DNA of 64,000 nucleotides from contig NC_051433.1 in the NCBI RefSeq assembly GCF_001649575.2, forward strand, positions 10,768,251 to 10,832,250. The letters are read 5' to 3'. Below the pieces are notes generated by a model. That model worked only from the letters and a program-made list of their open reading frames with translations. It was not told the DNA's origin and ran no database searches. Each line of letters starts with the position of its first letter. Within the stretch, counting starts at the first letter, position 1. The position numbers and the translations under genes were made by a program. Below, piece after piece: positions 38,452 to 47,900 of this stretch. This stretch comes from Kryptolebias marmoratus. Lineage: Eukaryota > Chordata > Actinopteri > Cyprinodontiformes > Rivulidae.

Positions 38452-41400
38452 GTGAGTCTGACGACCTCTTTGGTGTTTTCAGAACTTTAACAGCTCCCGA
38501 TACAGTTTGTAATGTGCTGATTTTTATTAATATTATTTAAATCGTAGCTGCACAGCTATGAAAAATACTTCCTTGAGACCACAGTTAGAACAGAAAGGGG
38601 AAGTGACAGTGCCACGCGTTGCCTGGAAATTCAAAGTGAACTCATGTATATGAGAGAAAAAAACCCATAAAACCCATTAAAGGCCTTGTGTTTCTTGAAG
38701 AAATGCATGTCGCCCGCCACCTTTCATGCCAGAGTTTTAGACCAAAATCCCCTCATGGTGAGAAATAAAGCAGAGTTGTGAATGACTCTCGGCTACAACT
38801 GCACCAAATTTCACCACAATGTTTGCAAAACTGACTAAGTTGCAGCCATTTTGGTGTTTTCTAAGGTCAGTTGGCTGTGGCGGCCATCTTGAATCGGGTT
38901 GAGTCCAACAGTTAATTAGATGTAGAGGCACTTCATATTATTCCTTCCTGAGAGTTTCATTAAAATCCTTCATATGGTTCAAGAGCTATTTTGCTAACAG
39001 ACAGACAAATAAACACACACAGTACATTATCGCCCATCTTTTATGGCAGTGGGTGATAAATATAAATGAGGTTCACTGCTGTTAAAGTGCGTTGTCGTGT
39101 TACAACAGCAGTAATATTTAAAATGTACCAACTGTTGCTCATAATTTACCCATTTTTTTGTTCCAGGTTTCTCCTAATTGTGATTTGTGCAAGATATTTG
39201 TTATTTATTTATTTATTTATTTTTTAGGTGTCTGGGCCACAAAGGTCATCCCGAAGGGGAAGCGTTTTGGCCCGTTTGTTGGAGAGAAGAAGAAGAGGTC
39301 CCAGGTGACCAGTAATGTTTACATGTGGGAGGTATGTTGTTAAGGCTCTTCTTTTTTATTCCAACTCACGTCCATCTTTGCAGAAGTTTATCTGCAGATA
39401 AAGAAACTGTAATCAGAAGACAAGATTTTTGGCTCTGAAAGCTCTTTGGTTTAAGTTGTTGTCTGAGGATTGAATATTCACACTTCTGTTGGTTTTTATT
39501 CAAGAACATTAGCTTAGTTACTGTCCTAAAACTATCACTTATGATCAAAGGATTTAGTTTTTTTAATCCGTTTTATGAAAATATATCTCCAGTCAAACAT
39601 CACCATGTGGAACTGAAAGTATTTGCCTGGATCTTTTTTTTGTCCTTGGGTTGAAACTTTTAAAAATGTCTGCTTGCCCTAAAGTCTAAGCCTGCACAGA
39701 TACATTAGGGTCTACAATTAAAAAGTATATATATATATATATATATAAATGAATCTGTCAGTGGTAGAAGTTACACAAAACATGACTACAAACGCTTGTA
39801 ACATAAAGCCATGTTGAATGGAAATTAGGTGTTTATTACATTTCAGCCCCCACTTTCTGCAGGAAACCACATTCAGGTTTTTCCAGACAACAGAAGCGTT
39901 TGGTGGTTTTATGTGTTACTCATCTCGTGTGCCGCAGGTTTATTTCCCAGCACGGGGGTGGATGTGCATTGATGCCACGGACCCCACCAAGGGGAACTGG
40001 CTCAGATATGTGAACTGGGCCCGTTCCAGTGAGGAGCAGAACCTTTTCCCGCTGGAGATCAACAGAGCCATTTACTACAAAGTTCTGAGGGTGAGTTTAA
40101 CCCACATTCCTGTGTGAGGAGGATGGACGTGTTGGCAGACTGTGGATACATGCGTAGACGTTAAGTGTCTTTACCCTGACATCAACAAGCACTGTATGCT
40201 TCCTGTAGTTTGTCCTTTTACAGCTTGTAGTAACAATTAATTATAGTTCAACAATCTTTGTTCAAATAAAACTAATCACTTTAATCTGTGAGGTTTAATT
40301 ACTTCTATTAGTGGGAGATTACCAGGACACTTTTAAAGCTAAAATAGCTGTCAAAATATGTAATTTTTCTCTGTTTTTGATTTGAATTTTTATGCTACTA
40401 ACATCATTTCTACATCAATAAATTAGTTTTTGGAGTTAATCTAACTCAAACTCATCAGCGTTGGAAAATGGCTAATATTTATCATCTTTGTTTACAACAA
40501 AATTTGGCAATAGTTCAGGAAATCTCTAAGCAGCTCATTTGCATATGATCTTAGCACCGTCCATCGCTCCATTTCCTCCTCCAGAATGACTCCATTTGTC
40601 TGTTTTAGTCGCCGTTTAATTTTCAAAAGGAGAGAAACATTTTACCTTTTCTCTGATTCCATTGTTCTCCCTCTGACTCTGTTTACAGACGCGATTATTT
40701 AACCGACTCAACATCCGTCGCGCGCAGAGACTGTCCGAAGTGAATTCGTTAACGTTCAAATCAAGTCAAGCCAAGTTTATTTGTACAACACATTTCAGCA
40801 CATGGCAATTCAAAGTGCTTAAAAACACAAAATTAAAAAGTCATAAAAACAACAACATACAGTCACAAAATAAGATACCAGTACACATTCATTTTTTATG
40901 AATGTGAATGTAAACAAACAACTTGTAATTATTGGCAACAAAACATGACTGCTAATTTTCCACATATATTTACAACTTATACTGTAGACTTTTGGTAGTG
41001 AATGATACGCATTTAGTGTTTTGTTTTTTTTAACCGTAGATGATACACATATACAAAATGTTCATATTAAAATCATTGAAAAATTGCATATTTTGACAGC
41101 AATTAATAAAAGATTAGGAGGAACAGCCAGAGACTTTATTTAGCAGCCAAAGTCTAGAGAAAAACTAAAACAAAAAACCTTTAGAAAGCCTGGAGAAATA
41201 TTGATCATGACCACTTTAAACTTTGTTCCCAATCAATTTCTGATCTTTTAAAGAGATTATGAGTGGATTAAATTATTTTTGCAATACTTTCTTTAGGATT
41301 TTTTTTAGATTTGTAGATATTTTCCCTCTTTGTTTTATTGTGCATATGTGTGTAAAAATAAAGTGTAGCACCCTTTTGGAATGTCATGTTGTTTCATGTC

Positions 41401-44400
41401 TTTAAGAAGTTATAACATGTAGCTATTGTGGTATAATTATCTGCTCAGTTCTGTAAGTGTTTATAGGACAGATTAGATGCACAGTAGAGCCCAAATACAC
41501 CACCCCCCTCCTCCTCCCGGAACCTCCCAACAAGCCGGGCTGTGATTGGTTGGCCGAGCTCATCTCTCACTGTTGCAGCCAATCAGGCCGGGAGAGGAGC
41601 TGCTGGTGTGGTACACGGTGGAAGACAACCCCGAGATAACAGCTGCGCTGGAGGAAGAAAGAGCCAGCAGCCTGAGCAGGAAAAACTCACACAGGGCGAA
41701 GCGAGGTGAGGCCTCTTAACCCCGGGCTGTTCTGCCGTTTCGGGCTCCGGTTCGCCTACGCAGACATCCCCCCGAGCCGCCTTCAGACCGATGCTAGCCG
41801 TAAGAGACGAGCCGTAGCTGGTTGTGACTGAAAGAAGGCTAGTGGAAGCTAGCGACTGAGCGATGTATCTGCGGGGGCTTTTCTGTACTTCCATACCTGG
41901 CTTAAAACTCGTCAGTGACGCCATATTTAGCTCCACATGAACAACACGTTGCCTCGGAATGTGCTATTTACCCGCTAAACGAGTGTTTGAGCCGCTTTTT
42001 TGCCTCCCATCTGGGTCCGACGTGGTTGAGGATGTGACCTTCCTTGAGTTCATCCATCGGGGGAGCCTCTCTACTTGATGGTGGCCTAGCAGCTTAGCTA
42101 ACTAACCAGCTTCCTTATCTGACTGCTGGCTCGTTTTAACGGACGCGCATTTGATGGGAGCCTAAAACACAGGGGGTAAATTAATTGTCTGAAGTCGGCC
42201 CGGGTGTGGTTTTGGTCCACGGTAACCAGTTGATCGAGCTGTCAGACTTGAACTAATGTTAGCATGAGGCTAATCGGCTCGACGCACGGACATCTCGGTG
42301 AGGAGGAGCCGATGGTTAACTAACCGGGTTGGATGAAATCACACATTTTGACCAAATAAACAGCAGATATAGTCAGTTTGGCGATTGTTAACTCGTAGGA
42401 GCTTTAACCTGAAGTAAGTAAACTCGAAATTGGAAGAAAAGAGGCAAAACTGGCAGTTATTAAACATCTGCAACACTCCCCCCCCCCCCCCCCCCCCGTC
42501 AAAGTAACCTGATCATAACATGTGAATCTGGCTCTGTCACATTAAGAGGCCTACCATCACCTGTGTTTGTCACTTTTAGGAAAAACCCGCCTTATTTGTA
42601 TCCCATATACATCCACCAGTATGAACTTTGAACATGTTTTCACACTGATGTACCATAAAGAGGGGGAAAAAAAAACATGCACTGTGGTCTGATCAGGCCT
42701 GCTGCAAGCTACTTTACTTCATATTTTTGCTAAACAGATTTAATTTTAAATGAGATTATGTTCAAGCATTTATTATGCCTGTCTAGGTAACATGTTATTT
42801 GTTGGAACGGTCTCATAACTGTGCAGTAAAACAAAATGAAGTTTGCAGCTGAGTAGATACACATTAAAAATATTAAAGGAAAAGGCAAGCTTTAAGAGCT
42901 TACAGACAATGTAATGACAGGTTAGCAATGACAATTAGCAGGTAAGTAACTACATAATAATAGTTGTGACAAACAATGTATTATAGCACACATGGCAGTG
43001 CAAGCATTTGTGCATAAAGTTCATATAGCCATTTGTAACTCATAACTATAAATATAGATACTGTAGACAGAAATGTGACGAGTCTTGACTTTGTGTTACT
43101 GTGTAATTACCCTGACGCAGGAGGCAGTTCCCTCCTTGAAACGCAAGAAAAGTAATAATTGGAGTAGAAAATCAAATTAGTGACCCTCGAGTGACATTGT
43201 AGTGTTCCTGTGGCGTTTGTCATGAAAGGACCTTGTTTAAGTGTCCGCAGAGGACTCGAGGCAGCGCGTCCTTCCGTGTAATCACTACATTGTGATATTG
43301 TGAGTTTTGGCAGCCATTTATCAGACTTCAAAACCAACTAGGGCTGCCATGTTCATAAACGATGAAGATAGCAGTTAACTGCTGTGCAAATCTTTGTAAT
43401 TAATCGTTTGAATTTATGCAGATTTTTATTTTATTTGTATTATTGTAAAAGCCTAAGGCTTAACATCCATGCTGCTTAAACAACAGGTGGTTTAATTCTA
43501 CTAGTTTTGGTTGTTTAGTGGCTTTGTCTACCAGCTTTTTAGGTGCAAGTTTAACTAATAATTAAATTATCGTGCTGTCATTTTCTTTTGGTTTAAAACT
43601 AAATTACCCCCCCAGTTGCCCTCTGGTGTTTTGCCGTAGAACATGTGAATTTTAAAACCTTTTGAAGATTATTCAAAATGTACTGCTTTGGATAATAAGT
43701 GTCAGATGTCTCAAGACAAAAGGTTGTTGGTGTTAACTTTGCACTCAAGTGTCATTAAACTGCAGTAAAGAGACAGGAAGTGTGTTGGATATAAAAAAAA
43801 AAAAAGCAAAACGGCAGCAGTCAAACCTCAGCCAGTCAAAGAAAGATGTGGAAGTACTTGAAATGTTGCAGTTCTGTTAGCTTGATCAAATTGTTTTGAA
43901 TTTAAAAAAAAGTGGTAAAATGAATTCATCACATCCAGCTCAAGTAAGTAAGAAATGCAGCAGGGTAGTTTGCTACGGCGAGTCTTAAACTGAAAAGTTT
44001 TAAAGAGTTTCCCGTCAGTTTGATCAGGAACATGTTGGCTGCAAGTTCAGATAATTTGGTAAAACAACTTCAACTTAAAATTTTTAGATGCTCATGAGTC
44101 AGCAGATAGTAATAAGAAGAAATTGTTGCACAAGTGACGAAGTTTTGCATTCGAGGCTTCAGGTTCCAAGATACGAGTGTGGCCGAAGCCGAAAATGATT
44201 ATTTTTGTTCACTAAAATTAATTTTCTGTAAATGAGAGGAATTGTACATTTGACACTGTGTTCATGTTGTTGTTCTGAATATTTGTAGGATTTTTGTAGT
44301 GCATTCTGCATCAGTACTTTGACATGTTGTTGACGTTTCTGGCAGCCAAATGTTTGCCCCCCCCAAAAAAAAAAAAAAAAAAAAGGGTATCAGGAATTAA

Positions 44401-44551
44401 GTGTAAAACACTTAGTTTTACACTTAATTATTACACTTGCTGTTGTATTAACTGTATACACTTAATTAGTTTCACACTTAGTTATTTTGTACACTTGTCA
44501 TTTGTAAGCTTGTGTTGTAATGAAGTTCTGCTCTCTCTCTCTCTCTTTCTC

Positions 44552-44588
<37 letters not shown>

Positions 44589-44963
44589 GCAGCCAGAAGA
44601 AAGCTGCTGGAGAAAGCCAGACTGGCTGGTTTGGGTGGATTCGAGGAAACAAGTGGAACTGAACCTACTGTCAGGGAGATGTGGGAAGTGGGAGAAGGTA
44701 AGTTGGCTTTAGCTCGATGCATGCTCTCCAAATCTTTGAAAACAAACAAAAATTAAATCTATTAAACCAAAAATGTTTTAATGAGAGAACACGATTCTTT
44801 TACAGGTGTGAAGGAGGAGAATGAGAGGCCGTCAGACATCTCACAGGAACTCAAGGAAGTCCGTCCCGTGGAAAGCACAGCCCGTAAAGATGCGCAGGGT
44901 GTGCCAGCGTCAGTGATGGACAGGGGGAATTGGGCAGCAGAGGAGGAAGAGGAGGAGGATGAA

Positions 44964-44995
<32 letters not shown>

Positions 44996-47900
44996 AGAGG
45001 AGGAGGATGCTGATGGTTCACATGATCACCAAACCTCTCAACAATCAGCTGTGGTTGACAAGCAGTCTGGCCCGTCGCTAACCAGTGATTCAAAAAGCCA
45101 TAATAGTTCCCGTGCGAATTTGAAATTTCCCTCTCTTGCACTACAAGAACAGGAGGTGGATCCCAATGGTGAACCTGAGGGAAACCCCCAAGAAGAATCC
45201 TATCCCTGTCACCACTGTGAGCGCCACTTCTCCAGCAGACAAGGACTGGAGCGTCACATCCACATTCATGGTGTCAGCGGCCAGCAAGCACAACTCTTTA
45301 AGTGCCGATACTGCAACAAGTCCTTTGGCTCACAAGTGGGAAGGCGGCGGCATGAGAGAAGGCATGAAAGTGCGTCGAAGAAAAGGCCCAACTCCCTGGC
45401 TGGATCCGTCAGTCTGCTCAGCCCGGTGGTGCAAACAGATTCAAGTCCTGACTGCACCAGCCCGACGAGTCACTACGTAGCCATTGGGTCGCAGTTTACT
45501 CAGAGCTCTGAGCTGCAGAGAAAGGACTTGGATCGTCCTTCATTGTTGGATGAAAATGGTGAGTCAAAGGAGCTCCATCCTTGCAAGTACTGTAACAAAG
45601 CATTCGGCACACACACCAACATGCGCCGACACCAACGCAGAATACACGAGAGGCACTTGTTACCAAAGGGAGTTCGTAGGAAAGGCATGCTTTTACAAGA
45701 AGCATCGGCACAGCAACTCGGTGAGTCCCCCAGCACCAGCCCTCCCCCCGTCTACGTGCCCAGCGCGGACACAGAGGACGAAGCCGACAGGGATGATTAT
45801 GCAGTTGACATATCCAAAAACATCTCAGAAAATCTCAGCTTCTACATCGACGGCAAGATAGTGTCAACCAGTGCGGTGAGCAGCTGCGAGGTGATAGAAG
45901 TGGACACGAGATCAGCAGCTTTGTTTGGTCTGGACACGGTCATTATCACCCCAAATCAGATTAGTCAAGCACTGAAGGCAGAGGGGAGGACAAGTGCTGC
46001 AAGGCAAATCTCCACAAGTGAGCAGCCGGCAGCAAAAAGGAGAACATCAACGCCCCCGCTTGTTACCGGCCTTAAAGTTGAGGCGGACACAACGCCGTCG
46101 TCCTCTTCGTCCTCCTCGTCGAACCTGTTAGTGGGGGGATTGTTTCAGCAGACCACAGATTCAGCAACACTTCAGAGGGAGAAAACGGTTTATCTCTCGC
46201 CTAAGCTCAAACAGCTCCTTCAGACGCAGGACTTTCAGAAATCAACAATAGCCCTCTTAACGGAAAGCCACAGACTAGCCACGCCACTGACAGTCACATC
46301 ACTACAAGGGTCCGCGGGGAAGTTTAAAAGAAGAACAGGCTCTCCCCCCTCTTCTCCACAGCTCAGCCCTTCGTGTAAAACCGAAAGCTGTAAAGCCGAA
46401 GTCGTGAGCACACACGCCCTTAAGGTGCCAAAGCTGGAAAGCCACAGTGTGCCACCTCCCGAAAGCCTGTTGGATAAAGATGACGGAGACATCCTGAGTC
46501 CCTCTGGGAGTGCGACAAACAGCCAAGCATCCTCTGGTAATGGAGGAAACTCCTGTAACCAGCAGCCCTTGGATCTTTCAAACACTGTCAGTAGGAGGAG
46601 TGACAGTGTGAGCAAGGCGCACGGCGATTCAGCTCTGGATTTGAGTTTGCATCGAAAGCCTGCTGTCGAACCAGAATCGAAGGGAAATTCAGCACCACAG
46701 CCTCTAATAAAAAAGAAAAAACCTAACACCAGTATGCTTGAAAAGGTGCTAATGAATGAATATGCTGGTCTAACATTGTCAGGAGATGAAGGCCCCTCAT
46801 CCTTGGCGAACCTGAGCGGGTTCCATTCTCCATCTCCGTCTCCAAATGTTGCATCAGAGTCTGCCCACCCCTCTCCCCCCTCTCTGACCCCTGTCACCAT
46901 AAATCCCTCTTCACCAGGCACCTGCATTGTAACATCTCCTACGCCACCTCCCCCTGTTCTGCCTACCATCCCATCTCCGCCCACTCTGCCCAGCTCTCCT
47001 CTTTCTCAGCCGTCAGAATCACTGCCGCTCAGACCTCTTCCTGTTCTCTCTCCAAAAATGTCTCCGAAATCAGTTGATAACAAGCCACTGTCAGACCTAA
47101 ATGAGAATTTCTCAGCTGAGGAAAACAAAGATGAGGATGAGGATCGTATTTCTGAGCCAGTGGATTCCACGAACACTCCACTTGAAAGTCTTCCTGATCA
47201 GTCAGTAACGCCGAGTCCACCCGGGCCCACAGCAGTAGATCCTCCTTCGAAAGAAGATGACGCTTCTCTGCCTGCAGCTTGCAGCAGTCCGTTCAATGGC
47301 AGCTTAAAGCAAGACACTGTTGCAGAAACCGAGACGTCTTTAAAAACTGACTTTGCTGCTCTCCCATCCCAGCTAGAAATGCCATCCTCCTCAAGATCAC
47401 CTCCTCCGGCATCACTTGAGTCATCTCCATCAATTGTTTCACAATTTCTCCCTGAGATTAAAATTAAAGAGGAGCCTCAGCACTGTGAAGACGAGTTGCC
47501 ACTTGTAAATCATGCACCTCAGGCTGATGTTGACTCCTCTCCTCAGCTTGCTGCTCCTGAAAACCTGCCCGTTAAAACCTCCGAGGCTGAGGAATTCGAC
47601 TCGACGTACTGCAAGACCTTTGTGTGCAACGTCTGCGAGAAGCCGTTCAACTCCATCAAGGAGCTCAGTGGGCACATCACGGAGCACGCTGCGGACTGGC
47701 CCTTTAAGTGTGAATTTTGTGTCCAGCTGTTCAGTGACGAGGCGGCTGTTCTGACCCACCGAACAACGCTCCACGGCGTGGGTCAAATCTTTGTGTGCTC
47801 CGTCTGTTCCAAAGAGTTCGCCTTCCTCTGTAACCTCCAGCAGCACCAAAAAGATCTGCATCCAAATGAGACGTGCACGCACACCACTGTCGAGTGCGGC

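Larger units (their letters stand above)
42331..44592 (+). other. prdm2: prdm2 intron
   Basis: The rest of the 2.9 kb intron. It has a 20-base C run (42478-42497), a fragment starting CTAGGGCTGCCATG at 43339 that resembles a hAT MITE end, a poly-A run at 44365-44384, an inverted repeat at 44395-44429 and a CT/GT microsatellite abutting the acceptor. Confidence 0.7.

Noticed and set aside
44781..44805. Intronic ATG as the start of a 1513-codon single-exon gene
   Set aside because: The frame includes intron bases; acceptor TTTTACAG at 44805 and phase 1 joining to 44697 fit PRDM2 homology far better.
46235..46984. 249-codon minus-strand frame
   Set aside because: Antisense shadow of the prdm2 large exon.
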